Assembly (NCBI GenBank): GCA_023213395.1
Contig: CM041465.1
Location: forward strand, 88,109,741 to 88,173,740
Reading direction: 5' to 3'
DNA length: 64,000 nucleotides
DNA from: Cycas panzhihuaensis
Taxonomy: Eukaryota; Cycadophyta
Below are positions 24,600-35,562 of this stretch, piece after piece. The notes under the pieces are model-generated. The model was not told where the DNA came from. It saw only the letters and a list, made by a program, of their open reading frames with translations, and did no database searches. The translations under genes and the position numbers were made by a program. Every line of letters begins with the position of its first letter. Within the stretch, counting starts at the first letter, position 1.

Positions 24600-25270
24600 G
24601 TTACCTTCTTATGGTGAAAAAACTAAATAGGGGAGGGGGTTAAGCCCTTTTAGAATGGAACCCCTGGTCACTTGGAGGGCTCTGAAGACCAACTACTGAT
24701 CAACAAAAGGGACTAATGGACCCCAAAAATTATTATAAAATTATAAAATTTTTAAAATCCAAAATTATCAAATATACCCTAATGGGTTTTCAAATCTGCC
24801 CTTAGATTTAAAAAATGAGGTCGTATTGAGCCTCAATGGGACCAATGGCTAAGGTTAAATGGGGACTAATGGACTTGAAAAAATATAAAATATAATTAAA
24901 TAGTTTAAAATCTAAAACTTTTAAAAAGGATTTAATCTAGTTTGAAATCCAACCTCTTTTATAAAAATCATGGTCACGTGGAAGGTGTAGGTGACCATAG
25001 ACAAAAGGCAAAGGGGGCTATATTATTCTTAAATATTATACAATATAATTAAATGTCTTAAAAACTAAAAAGATTAAAAAGGATTAATAAAAGTTTGGGT
25101 CTAAAAAAAACACAGTCACGTGTACTAAGCATATGACCATCAGTTGGGGCTGAACATGGGCTAGTGCGCAGATTTGAAACCAAAATCCAATCAAATTAAT
25201 TTTAATCAGAACTTTTAAAATATATATATAAATCAACCCAACATGATCAGATGTTAACCATGTGACCAAT
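24600..25270. repeat. Diverged tandem repeat with CACGTG cores
   Basis: Units recur with the words GGTCACTTGG (24,666), GGTCACGTGG (24,972), AGTCACGTGT (25,114) and ATGTGACCAATC (about 25,259), separated by AT-rich blocks of the type ATAATTAAATNNNTTAAAA and by GTGACCAT-like motifs. Spacing is irregular (roughly 140-300 bases) and divergence is high, so this is an old repeat array. Confidence 0.5.
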
Positions 25271-25348
25271 CAAATGAGAATACTATGTAAAAGCTAAATG
25301 AAATTAATCAAAGACCAGATTGAATTAACAAAGAATGGATTGAAAAAG

Positions 25349-25353
<5 letters not shown>

Positions 25354-25393
<40 letters not shown>
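25354..25393. repeat. (AT)20 microsatellite
   Basis: About 40 bases of uninterrupted TA/AT dinucleotides inside the element B leader. Confidence 0.95.
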
Positions 25394-25396
<3 letters not shown>

Positions 25397-25983
25397 TGAC
25401 TAAGCCTACAAAACTCACAACCTTAGATCTAGCAAGATCCAGCTTAGCTCAACTCTCTCATTTGTGAGTTGTCTTAGTTCCTTGTGTCTAAGACAATGTT
25501 GGAGAGCTTAGATGATCTAGGTATGTCCCATTTTATAATACAAAAAAGACTAAATTCTACGTCAAATCGGTGTGGATAGACTATGGCATAATGAAGAACA
25601 GAGATGGAGTGCAACTATTGAAATATTCAAAAGCTATTGAAAGAATCCACTCATTTCCAATTAGGGTCGTGTACATTGATTAATATACTGTTGAAAATAT
25701 ATAGCACTAAGGTCGAGTCTCCGAAGTCTCGGTGCTTACTACTACTTCATAGTCACCGTATTATTAGAACCACATCCCCACATGCTTGCAATCTCATGCC
25801 ATGAATTTTTATGTAGAGAAATAAGTAAGGGAAGCTCATGCAGTTGTGAGAGCCCCTTTTTCTAAAGTTCTAGTAGGTATGTATAAGTTCAACTTCAAGT
25901 GTTGGCTTAGAGAGATTATTTCAATCTAATGGACTTTGATATGAATGGTAAATTATAGACAAATTATAATATGTATCAAATAG

Positions 25984-26000
25984 ATGTCAATATGGTACCA
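25984..26000 (-). promoter_or_regulatory. Element B primer binding site, degenerate
   Basis: Minus strand starts TGGTACCATATTG two bases inside the right LTR. Only the TGGTA-CA part agrees with an initiator-Met tRNA complement, so the site is identified mainly by position. Confidence 0.45.
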
Positions 26001-26002
26001 AA

Positions 26003-26316
26003 TGAGAGTTGCGGAGCAGAGTAGAGCAAAAATATATCAATCCATTATTTTAAAAAATTAACATAATCTCCAAACTTTGGTGGTGTTAAAAAACATCAGG
26101 GTACTACAAACTTATTATTTATAGATTGGAAGGCAGGTAGGAGCCTACCCCAACCAACATTATTTAAAAATAAAATAATAATAAAATATTAAATAAAATA
26201 AACTTACCATTATCTATTGATGGCTAAAGTCAACTTGAAATGGCTAGGGCGGCCCGCACACTTCTAAAGCACACTTACACACTTTTAATAAATGCTAATG
26301 AACATTAATGCTCATA
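26003..26316 (-). repeat. Element B right LTR (5' LTR)
   Basis: 314 bp matching the left LTR at 18,560-18,874. The plus strand starts TGAGAG and ends CTCATA, directly followed by the target duplication GTCTT. Confidence 0.88.
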
Positions 26317-26321
26317 GTCTT
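26317..26321. repeat. Target-site duplication of element B, right copy
   Basis: GTCTT, identical to 18,555-18,559. Confidence 0.85.
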
Positions 26322-27090
26322 TGTAATCAAACTATATAATTATTTTAACCTAGACATTTATAGTTGTAATTTAATCTTCTAAAATTTAGTAAGATAATTC
26401 TATTTATTCTTAATATATTATGAAAGTTGTCTGATGGATTATAGATAAATGAGTTATTTCTTTGAAGATTAGAGGCATGCTCTATATTGTGACTTATACA
26501 TATGAAATGATTTTTTCGCATGCTTTACTCAAGATCCATTATTGATGCTCATAAGAATGTTAGCTTGGCTTAACCAGTAACATTGTATTTTCTTTAATAA
26601 TTGGATGTTGAGAACATGTAATATGTTTTATTTTTTGTGATGATGTTCATGAGAAATATTGTGAACATTTAGTTATTGCTCAAAGAGATAAGTTTGTTAT
26701 TGTATTCATATTTTCTATTTAGTTCTCTCCATTATGTTCTAACATACCCTTCAATAAAAGTCATTTGTCTCATTGGTTAAACATACATTGATCAAGACAT
26801 CAACTCATATTAATACTAAAATTATATAATGGTGGGATAGGGTATCTTAATTCATGTAAATAAATTATAACCATAAGTTATGCACTTTCCTAATATTAGC
26901 TTGTGAATATACAAACTAATATATAAAATATGACTTGGACTAGCATTAGGAATGGTTAAATCAATAATAAAAATTAGTGACTATGCTAGGGATAAATAGT
27001 CCATCCAACTTACATGTAAAAGTCTATATGTATATATTTTATTATTTCTATATAGAAATTATTTGAACTTATTATTTAGAGTATAAAAGG
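26322..27090. other. No gene recognised, possible leader of element C
   Basis: AT-rich sequence between element B and the gag of element C. A 5' LTR and primer site for element C would be expected here, but neither was recognised. Confidence 0.4.
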
Positions 27091-28330
27091 ATGGATCAAT
27101 CATCTAGGAGATCCTTTACCCATTCTCGAGTGAATAAGGGTTTCTAAGGAGGTTTATTTAATTCCCTAGTAAAAACAATAAAAGAACTTATCAAGTGGAT
27201 TTATTGGAAGGAATGGGAGTTCTTCAACACTTGTTGTAAGAAGAACAACCCATGGAAATTATAAAAATGGGAAAAAATCACAATGACAATGTTCTTAATA
27301 ATTATTACTATGGCAATGGTCTTAACAATTATCATAGAAGGATTAATTAGAATCAAAGAATGGTTGTTATAGAAGAAGATCTACCATGGATAATTAATGA
27401 TCCATTAGATCTAGGAGAAGATCCACATGATATACCAGACAAATCTTGGGATGCATATCTTGAATTCTCTAGTAATGGTTCTGTAATAAGTGAGAAACAC
27501 CTTGAATTATTTTCCCTTATAAGCAAGAGGTTTAATATTACACATGAAGATGTTGTAGCTAGATCATTTATGTATTCTTTAGAGGGATGAATGATTAATT
27601 GATTTCAAAGATTATCAAATGGGCCAAGTACTAATTGGTAAAGTTTAATAAACATGTTTAAGCTAGAGTCTTTTAGCTAGAAGCTAAATTTTACTTATGA
27701 AAGAATTATCAACTATTAAAAGAGGGCCTAAGGAAACCATATCTTCTTTCGTAGAAAGATTTGAGAAGATTATCAGTGTCGTCACTCTTTCTTAGACACT
27801 AGATGATGAATATTAGTTAGAATGTTTCTTGAGGGACTTGAAAATGATACCTAAATGATGGTTATAGGTAGAATTCTAGGAGTATGAAGTTTTGAGGAGG
27901 TTAAGGAAATGGTGATAGGATTTTAGAGATTGATGCACAAGTTTGGTAAAATAAATCCTATAGCTACAATATAAGGATGAAAAGAAAATCCTCAAGCTCC
28001 ATGAAATATTATTCTACATTCTCAAAATCTCATTTGGAGGTTGAGCAATGACTTATAATATTGAAAAAGAAAATCAAAAGACAAAGAAGTCCCAAGCATG
28101 ATGAAGAGAACTAATTATTAAGAGGAAGATACTATAAATCAAGAAGATGATTGGGAAAAGCTAGTGGTAATTGAATAGAATATTAGATTCAAAAACTCTT
28201 TAAATGATTATTCTAATGAACAACCTTTGTCTTCTTATTTTACTAATTCTATTATGGCATCTTTTAGGGATCTTGATCGTGAAGACTTTGGTGAGATAGA
28301 CCTGATAGTAATGACAAGAGCCTAATAGGC
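27091..28330 (+). pseudogene. Element C gag, Tat-like gypsy, decayed
   Basis: Gag of a plus-strand Ty3/gypsy element. ATG 27,091 opens a Ser/Arg/Asn-rich N terminus. An Asn/Tyr/Arg-rich stretch leads into the best frame at 27,360-27,590, whose end reads EKHLELFSLISKRFNITHED, then ARSFMYSLEG, the conserved start of the gypsy capsid domain. At 27,700-27,870 the frame continues with RGPKETISSFVERFEKIISV, the later gag helix. Stops are frequent. No zinc knuckle is seen, as in several plant gypsy lineages of this type. Confidence 0.75.
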
Positions 28331-28679
28331 CAAAAAAGATATTAGCAACTATGGTAATTAATGATTGATATTGTAGGTCCTATAAAGTAGGCAACAAGAA
28401 TATATATTATAAAGAAATAATTTCCTCAAAGATAAACATTAGCTCTTGTATTAAATAATGATGTTATTAGAATTATTCCTTTTAAATATGATATTATCAA
28501 GGATTTCTAAAAATTCCCTATAAACATGAGTTTATACGAGGTAATAAGACTCCTTACATAGAGGAAGAAGATTTTGGAGCCCTACAACTAGATGCTATAA
28601 GCCATAATATTATAGCTTCTCAAGAGGACGGAATCCTGGAGTTTACCATTGTCCCTACAAAATCCAAGAACCTTCATTC

Positions 28680-29180
28680 TACATTTCCATGAACATCCAT
28701 GATCATTTTATCTTACATAATTGCATTGTAGATATTGAAGCAACCTATTACATAATTTTATATGTAGATATGCAAGATTTAGGATTAGAATATACAAAGT
28801 TAGATGAGCTAATTAGGGTATTTGATTCAAGGGTTGTAGTATAATTAGACAAATAAAAGACTTAATGTTAATCCTTATAGTGAATCTAAGGGTAAATGTT
28901 GTAGTAACCATAATGGTGGTAAATATGCCACCTATTTATCATCTCTTATTGAGAAGAAATTGGGCAAATAAAATTGGTGTAATTCTAAACATCAATATGA
29001 AGTCTATATCCTTTCTAATTCATACAGACTTGTCATTATGTCTAGAGAAGATTAAAAAGCAAGTTATGTACAGTCACTTAAAGGAAATATTATGGAAGAC
29101 ACATGTAAAGATAACTATACAGGTGTATTCATTATTTTTCCTAAACTCAAAAGCGATGTTGCCTATAGATGAAGAGTAGG
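28680..29180 (+). pseudogene. Element C aspartic protease
   Basis: Protease region. At 28,700-28,860 the frame reads HNCIVDIEATYYIILYVDMQ followed by DLGLEYTKLDEL and FDSRVVV, where the D-S-G-A motif has become DIEA. 28,865-29,179 continues with VVNMPPIYHLLLRRNWANKI and a long linker, the usual second half. The last stop (TAG at 29,177) is in frame with the RNase H domain that follows, so protease and RNase H were one polyprotein. Confidence 0.72.
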
Positions 29181-29214
29181 AATACCATCCTTATAAGGTT
29201 ATAGATATACTAAT

Positions 29215-29530
29215 TTATAACTTACATTTTGATGGTGCTAAGTCTTATTTTAGAATAGAAGTTAGTATAGTATTGAGATCTCCTATAGGATAATCTTTCT
29301 TATTCTCTTATAAATTGGATTTTAAATGTACTAATAACATAATCGAGTATAAAGCACTATAATCAGGATTACAAAAGGCTCAAAATATGAACTTAAAAGT
29401 GCTTCGAGTACTTGGTGATTCAAAACTAGTTATTTTACAAATCAAAGCTTTATGTTTAACAAAATATAAAAGATTGAAGACCTAAAGATTGGCTTTGATG
29501 GCAAAATACAAAAGATTATATCTTTGTGTA
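29215..29530 (+). pseudogene. Element C extra RNase H domain, upstream of RT
   Basis: A second RNase H-like domain located between protease and RT. The frame reads NLHFDGAKS (first catalytic Asp), then FSYKLDFKCTNNIIEYKAL (catalytic Glu in IEYKAL), then KVLRVLGDSKLVILQIKAL (catalytic Asp in GDSKLV) and LTKYKRLKT. This is the RVT_3/archaeal-type RNase H pattern (D-E-D) known from Tat-type gypsy elements, in many of which it follows the ordinary RNase H. Here it precedes the RT, and the ordinary RNase H is still present downstream. Three in-frame stops (TAA) interrupt it, two at likely Gln or Leu-Gln contexts. Confidence 0.75.
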
Positions 29531-29639
29531 AAGACTACTAGGACATCTTTGTTTGATCATATAAGAACCTTAAGTGACTTGTACCTAGTATTATGAAACT
29601 TAAAATTCCCCTTAAGTTAAATACCAAATCTCATAAGTA

Positions 29640-30200
29640 GAAGAAAAGACTAGTAAATCTAAAGATTGAGCATCTAAACTATAAAGAGGTTTATAAGTTA
29701 AGAGATATAAACATTGTCATTCTAATTCATTTTTCAGAATATGTGGTAAACCTAGTTCCAATAAGAAAGAAGAATGGGGAAATAAGGTTATGCATAGATT
29801 TTAGAGATTTCAATAAACATTCGTTAAAAGATAGCTATCATTTACCCTACATAGAGTAGCTATTACAGATAGTTACAGGCTTGCAAATAAGGTCATTTTT
29901 TATGACTTTTTTGGGTTTAATCAAATACTAGTAGATGAAAAGGATAGACACAAGATGGTATTCACTACTCCTTTGGGAACATTTACTTATAAAAGGATGC
30001 CTTTTAGGATATCAAATATAGGAGCTATATTTCAAAGAGTAATGGATTAGGCATTTAAGGGCTTAGTCATGTATCTTGATGATATAATAGTTTTCTCTAA
30101 AAATAGAGTTGATCATATTCATTATTTAAAATAAGTATTTGAGAGATGCAGATAATTTAGTATCTCTTTATACCTAAAAAAATCATCTTTTGGGTTACTA
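29640..30200 (+). pseudogene. Element C reverse transcriptase
   Basis: Gypsy RT with YVVNLVPIRKKNGEIRLCID at about 29,735-29,800, FRDFNKHSLKDSYHLPYIE, then DRHKMVFTTPLGTFTYKRMP and FQRVM. The active site YLDDIIVFSK has its Y-L-D-D-I codons at 30,072-30,086, both Asp intact. The end reads HYLK, then FERCRQFSISLYLKKSSFG after one TAA and one TAA at Gln-compatible positions. Confidence 0.88.
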
Positions 30201-30900
30201 AGGGCAGACCACTTAGACATGTAGCTTCTTTAGAAGGAACTTTCATAAACCCTAAAAGAATAAGAGTGATTAAAGAGTTTACCTTACCTACGAACCAAAA
30301 AATAGTTCAATCTTTATTTGACAAAGTTAATTTCCTCAAAAGATTTATTATAGATTCTATTATAATAACACTACCTATCAACAAGTTACTAAGGAAGAAT
30401 GTTGTTTTCAAATAGGATTAGCCTATATAAGAAGCTTTCAAATTAATCAAGCAAGTAATAAATCAAACTCTTGTATTATTAGGATTAATCTTTACTTTAG
30501 ATTTTATAATGTATATATATATACATATGATTAAAATGGTGCATATGTTGTTATGCTCATATAAAAGGATGAGGAAAGAAAAGGAAAACCCATAGCATTC
30601 TTGAGAAAAACATTAAAAGACTATTACTTATCATACACAGAGATTGAGAAATAGGCATATGTCTTAGTAAAGGTTATTGAAGATTTCAAGTCATATATTC
30701 TATATAATCACAATATGGCTTATGTCCCTTCAGCCCCTATAAACGCATTATTTCTTATAACAAATATTTCTAGGATATGAACTAGATGGTTGGTAAAGAT
30801 TTAGGAATTTGATCTAGAAGTAAAGCCCATTAATATTGTTAAAGGCTAAGGTCTCCATGAGCTAATTATAAAGGTGGAGATACAAAACCTATTAAAGCTT
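30201..30900 (+). pseudogene. Element C connection and ordinary RNase H
   Basis: RT connection (IKEFTLPTNQKIVQSLFDKV, NFLKRFI) followed by the ordinary gypsy RNase H. The clearest block is YTEIEK-TAG-AYVLVKVIEDF (about 30,640-30,690), then SYILYNHNMAYVPSAPINAL and a terminal KIQEFDLEVKPINIVKG. The TAG replaces the near-invariant Gln of the EKQA motif. The middle part is shifted in frame around 30,480-30,600. Confidence 0.78.
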
Positions 30901-31263
30901 GAATAGGAGTTGGAAGGGTTGGAAGAAGAGGTCATCATTAACTTTATACCAGAAGGTGAGTCACCTCAGTATTATCAACTACTAAGGAATATTCAATATT
31001 ATTTGAGTAAAGTTGGATGCCCTCCTTATTTAGATAGAAGAGGAACTATTTCATTAAAATTTAAAATAACACTATATATTAGAGTTAATAAAAAACTTTA
31101 TAGAATAGGGAATAATTGAGTATTGTTGAGAGGCTTAAATATGAAAGAAGCATATAAAGTTATTGCATAGTTTTAATTAAGAATGTATGGTGGATATTAT
31201 TCAATAGAAGTAATGATCTATAAAATTATAAGAGCTAGTTTTTACTAGCCTATAAATTTTAAA
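30901..31263 (+). pseudogene. Element C integrase, N-terminal part (interrupted)
   Basis: The linker (QYYLSKVGCPPYLDRRGTIS, then LYIRVNKKLYRIG) leads into the zinc-binding domain (MKEAYKVIA, MYGGYYSIEV, YKIIRASFYQPINF-like, with a stop at the usual Trp). Copia element F1 is inserted here, between the His and Cys pairs. Across the insertion, with one copy of the TTAAA duplication, the frame continues without a shift at 35,563. Confidence 0.82.
31259..31263. repeat. Target-site duplication of element F1, left copy
   Basis: TTAAA before the LTR start, identical to 35,558-35,562. Confidence 0.85.
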
Positions 31264-31594
31264 TGTTAAAAACACCAAATAGATAGATAAGGCACAACAT
31301 CATTTATGTACATAAAAGACTCAAACAAAACAAGCACACAGGATAACATATTTGACATCAGAAACCCTTTTGAGAAAAACCCACCATAGATTATATTATT
31401 AGATTTTGATAAATATACATTCAATATTATAATGGACTTTGATCCTTATTTATAGATCATAAGTGCCTCAAATAATAATATATGAGTTACATCCGTCAAC
31501 CCAATATTACATCATAATTATTACATTAAGAATATTCATACAATATTATACCTTATTTATATTAGTCGATAAGTGATATAATATAACTCTAACA
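31264..31594 (-). repeat. Element F1 left LTR (3' LTR)
   Basis: 331 bp matching 35,228-35,557. It starts TGTTA and ends CTCTAACA on the plus strand, giving TG...CA termini. Confidence 0.88.
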
Positions 31595-31604
31595 TCCCCT
31601 CTTA
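31595..31604 (-). promoter_or_regulatory. Element F1 polypurine tract
   Basis: Minus strand TAAGAGGGGA next to the 3' LTR. Confidence 0.72.
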
Positions 31605-31639
31605 ATGTAAATATGGGGTCTTAAAGTCTTCCTAAGGAT

Positions 31640-32960
31640 TGGTTTATCTCTTTTATCCATGTCGATAGATCCCCCCTCAAGGATAATATCGATAACTCTC
31701 AAATTGCATGAACCTCGATAGTGCAATCTTTAGTAAGAGTTTTGGTGAAACATCCTCAAGTTGGTATTTACTTAGATAAAACTTTAACCTATATATTTCC
31801 TAATTTAATCTACTCTCAAATGTAATGGTGATATGCCTTGTATGTATGTGATTCTTTGGAAGTGTCTCCAACACTCTCTATAACCATACAACTCTCTCTC
31901 TCGTATTAACACTTATTCTATAATACTTAACCTTTTTCCTTTACTAAACCAAGAGGTTGATTCACTTGAGCCATGCAGATCTTCTCTTCAAGTCTCCATT
32001 AAGGAATGCTAACATCTCGTTTATTTGATGTGATTCCTAACTATATGAAGCTGCTAATGTAAGGACCAATCTAACCATAAACAATATAGAGACTGGTATA
32101 AATATCTCCTCATAAATGATTCCTTCTTTATGTGATCCTATCTAACAAGCTTTACCAACTTACAAATTGACTAGGTTCTTTGAGGGGGATAAGGGAACCA
32201 AATCCCACACGTATCACTCCTCCTCTATTGTAGCTCTCCATTGTGAATATCCTCTCTCTAGAATTATTAGCGTCTATTACAAGTTTGACTAGCATGTTGG
32301 TCCTTGTTTTTCAATAATCATCTAGGTATTTAACAATCATACTAAAGTCCTTAATGGTCCTCTTAGCCTATAATGGAACATAAGGTTGCAATTCATGCCT
32401 CTTCTTACAACAACTCCTCATCATTGCTCCTAGTAGGTCTTACTTCCATCTCAAATATAATGTTAGGTATATCAACCTTTATACCTACTAAACCATGGCT
32501 TAGAAAAGGAAGAAATAAAGGATAAAATCCATTTTTAGATGACACTTTAGCATGATACATCATCAACTTTTTAAATTAACATTTAGACTAATCATAATGC
32601 TTTCCCCTTGTAGATCATATAGTTTGTAAGCTTTGTTTTAAACCCCATACAAATGCACTCCAAACTCTTGCGATTCTACTTCTATGATCTACATCTAATA
32701 TGTGTGTAATTAATGCACCAAAATAACCAATAGAAGATTTCTAACTAATCCAACACTCATAAGGGATAATACCATGAATAACCTTAGGAGGTGCCTCACT
32801 AAACAATTATCACAACAACTTCTATCAAAAAATATCAGAGGCAAATACCTATAATACACTAACACCTCTCCATCTACATCATGGTACCATTCTTTCATTT
32901 GCAACATAATCTTACTAGGGTACACGGGATAATTAACTCCCATTTTATACCATGATTAAG
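31640..32960 (-). pseudogene. Element F1 copia pol remnants
   Basis: Minus-strand traces of copia pol. Near the 3' end, 31,690-31,760 reads as the RNase H tail (EDV-FTKTLTKD-like, in a frame with stops). At 32,640-32,810 a frame reads VIHGIIPYECWIS, then a stop, then KSSIGYFGALITHI, the copia integrase C-terminal segment before the VP motif. An open run at 32,710-32,943 covers the same sequence in another frame. RT is not recognisable, probably because of deletion. Confidence 0.55.
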
Positions 32961-35206
32961 GTAGAACTGAATTTAAGGTATTCTTATCATACACTTTTCT
33001 ATTATCACTTCAACTTCATCATAAACACACTATTAAATCTACATTAGACTTGTTTAGATATGCATTAATGTTAAACTATCATCCATTAGGCTATAAACCC
33101 TATGTTATTATCTATTCAACCACCCAAAGTATAATGGTCCACTACAAATTGATAATCACTTAAACAAACAGGCCAAAAAATAATAATTATGAATACTTTA
33201 CCACACACATCTAATATAAAAACACTGTTATATATGAATAAAAACATATCTTTTAATAATGAATGTAATGATTAAAACCATAATACTATTTACTTTGCCT
33301 TGTAGCTCAGTATCTCCATAACAACATGCCACTTCTATCATTCAATAAATATATATTGATGTTGATAGCTTGCCCATTAGTCACCTTGCCCTCTTATCAA
33401 TCAGTGAAAACCATTTCCGTTGATATCTTGCTAAATAAACTCTCTCATGTAATCACATGAAATAAGAGCTTTACATTACCAAATAGTTACCGACTAAGAG
33501 TGCTTAAAACACTCACTTTGCCATTAAAATGTCTTATACATGCCTCATAATGCGATCATATTAGGAAAGAATCCCAAGAAAAAGTCATATGCTTCACAAT
33601 ATATAATTACCATACTTTGCCCACTTGATATACTTAAAGTATCCCCTTATTCAACTTGAATGTTAGATATCACAATATGAATAAAGTATACATTTAGATA
33701 TTCTTCCACTTGATAAAGGTAATTAATATAAAATACACCCATTTTATCCATAATGCCTTATCACATTCATATAACAACATTAGAGAATCAAATATAAATC
33801 AATGAGCAACTTGATATTCAATGGTTAATAAATATACTATAAAAGCTAATGAATACAACTTCAATGGGTAATTATTAATATATATATAATCAAGTGATGA
33901 CTTCATGGCAACTTTATAAATACACAATGGTATGAATAACATTTAGGTAACTTAATATAATACGACTTTGATTAAATCAAATGAGTAGTATAAATCAATA
34001 AAGTGATTATGGGAATACTTTATTAGTTGTAAAGAATTACGACGATTATTCTCTTTACATGGCGACTTAATCCACATATGAGCAATCGAGTTAATATATA
34101 ATCGATGGGTGACTTTGATAAAAAATATCATCAAGCATGATTTCAAATGTATTTCAACATAGATGATGAAATAATATCAAAATGACTTTATAGGTGACTA
34201 AATTATACATTTAAGTGATTAATATTATCAAACAACAACGAGATATATTACTATGGTGACTTTATCATATATGTGATTAAATTTATCAAACCATGGTGAT
34301 TAAAAATATATGAAGATACCTTTCAGCCATAATAATATTACAACTTTACAACTTAGAACCCTACAATTATAGCGATCTACAACTTGATGTCTGTGTGATT
34401 ATATTTGGCATCTCTCCTACAATCTTCCAAGGGTCTATGCAATATATGTTTGGACTCGGTTGCACTCTCAAACCATGGTGACATGCAAATAGTTCTTACA
34501 TCTGGAGATGTCCTTATATCTACTTCTCTCCATGTGGGTTAATACTCACATATGGCTTAGTTGTAAACTGATCAATACATCGATGCCTACATTCTCTCCA
34601 AGCTCTGTAGTTGTATGCTAGCATGATAATACATTGATACTCATCTACTAATGCATTAATGCCTTTTCTCACGCTCTACACTACTTCAACCATGGCAATG
34701 ATAGCATCTCTCTTACAATGATATATGTCATTACTTCTATGGCTAGGTTGCACTACAAATGGCATCTATCCTACATCCTCGCAATCTTAGATTAGCCCAT
34801 GTACACAAAGATATCTCTCTTTAGTTGTAAATACACGTTTCTTTCTGTAGTACGTAGTGGCACTATAAATAAGAAAATTCAGCACCTTTACATATTCAAA
34901 ACAAATATCAATGATTGGCAATTAAGTAATTAGGGGCTACACACTTGAAAATAGAAGGCACCAACCTTTGCTTCACACCTAAACACCTGAATAAAATAAA
35001 ACAACCTCTTTTACTCCTATATACACCTTTGAAGACCAATGAATCCCTACAAAATAGATAACATAAGGCACTAAGATCTACATGAAATCATTACACCACT
35101 ATGGTTATTCTTTTGGTTGTTGGATAAGCCAATCCTCAAAGGGTGAGCCAACATTACTTGGTAACTAAAGATCAAATAATCTGCCTAACATTCACCTACT
35201 TATGCA
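32961..35206 (-). other. Element F1 interior, unrecognised, with degenerate repeats
   Basis: AT-rich sequence without recognisable gag. Between 33,840 and 34,330 words of the type GTGACTTTATCATATATGTG and GTGATTAAATTTATCAAA recur every 40-60 bases in diverged form, pointing to an old short-unit tandem array. The rest holds no gene I can support. Confidence 0.45.
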
Positions 35207-35207
35207 T

Positions 35208-35227
35208 GACTATCTATTCTGATACCA
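35208..35227 (-). promoter_or_regulatory. Element F1 primer binding site (initiator Met tRNA type)
   Basis: Minus strand begins TGGTATCAGAATAG, directly at the inner edge of the right LTR. TGGTATCAGA is the standard copia complement of the initiator-Met tRNA 3' end. Confidence 0.82.
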
Positions 35228-35557
35228 TATTAGAAAACATTAAATAGATAAATAAGGCATAAGATCATTTATACATAAAAGACATGAACAGAACAAGCAT
35301 ATGAAATAATAGATTTGACATAGGAAACCTTTTTGGGAAAAACCCACCATAAACTATATTATTATATTTTGATAAATCTACATTCAATGTTATAATAGAA
35401 TTTGATCTTTATTTATAGATCATAAGTGTTTCAAATAATAATTTATGAGGTACATCTATCAACCTAATATAACATTACAATTATTACATCAAGAATATTC
35501 ACATAATATTACACCTTAATTACATTAGTTGGTAAGTGATATAATATCACTCTAACA
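35228..35557 (-). repeat. Element F1 right LTR (5' LTR)
   Basis: 330 bp matching 31,264-31,594. The plus strand starts TATTAG where the left copy has TGTTAA, a transition at the terminal TG. Confidence 0.88.
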
Positions 35558-35562
35558 TTAAA
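35558..35562. repeat. Target-site duplication of element F1, right copy
   Basis: TTAAA, identical to 31,259-31,263. Element C integrase resumes at the next base. Confidence 0.85.

Larger units (their letters stand above)
23060..26002 (-). other. Element B long 5' leader, possibly with a nested insertion
   Basis: 2.9 kb separates the primer site from the gag start, far more than the few hundred bases usual for copia. No coding domain is seen. A plus-strand TGTAAGACCCCCCTGAC at 23,303 resembles the start of a gypsy LTR, so a solo LTR is possible, but I found no matching end or target duplication. The stretch holds the diverged G-box repeats at 24,600-25,270 and an AT microsatellite. Confidence 0.45.
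18560..26316 (-). mobile_element. Ty1/copia element B, full length, dead
   Basis: A 7,757-bp LTR retrotransposon on the minus strand, bounded by a 5-bp duplication GTCTT. It has a 315/314-bp LTR pair, a polypurine tract next to the left LTR, a degenerate primer site next to the right LTR, and relics of gag, protease, integrase, RT and RNase H in copia order. Plus-strand ends are TGAGA and CTCATA, so in element sense the LTR runs TA...CA, one of the non-canonical terminal pairs known from plant copia elements. The LTRs are roughly 83% identical by eye, so the insertion is old. The polyprotein carries many stops. Confidence 0.9.
31264..35557 (-). mobile_element. Ty1/copia element F1, nested in element C
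   Basis: A 4,294-bp minus-strand copia element with 331/330-bp LTRs, a clear initiator-Met-type primer site and a polypurine tract, flanked by TTAAA duplications. The interior (3.6 kb) is too short for a complete copia, and only integrase and RNase H traces are recognised, so large parts of gag and RT are deleted or unrecognisable. LTR identity is about 84% by eye, mostly transitions. It lies inside the integrase gene of element C, so it is younger than C. Confidence 0.88.

Noticed and set aside
23303-25700. Solo gypsy LTR inside the leader of element B
   Set aside because: The TGTAAGACCCCCC start is suggestive, but no end, no partner and no target duplication were found.
33840-34330. CRISPR-like or satellite array
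   Set aside because: Words recur but spacing and sequence are too irregular. It is inside copia element F1.
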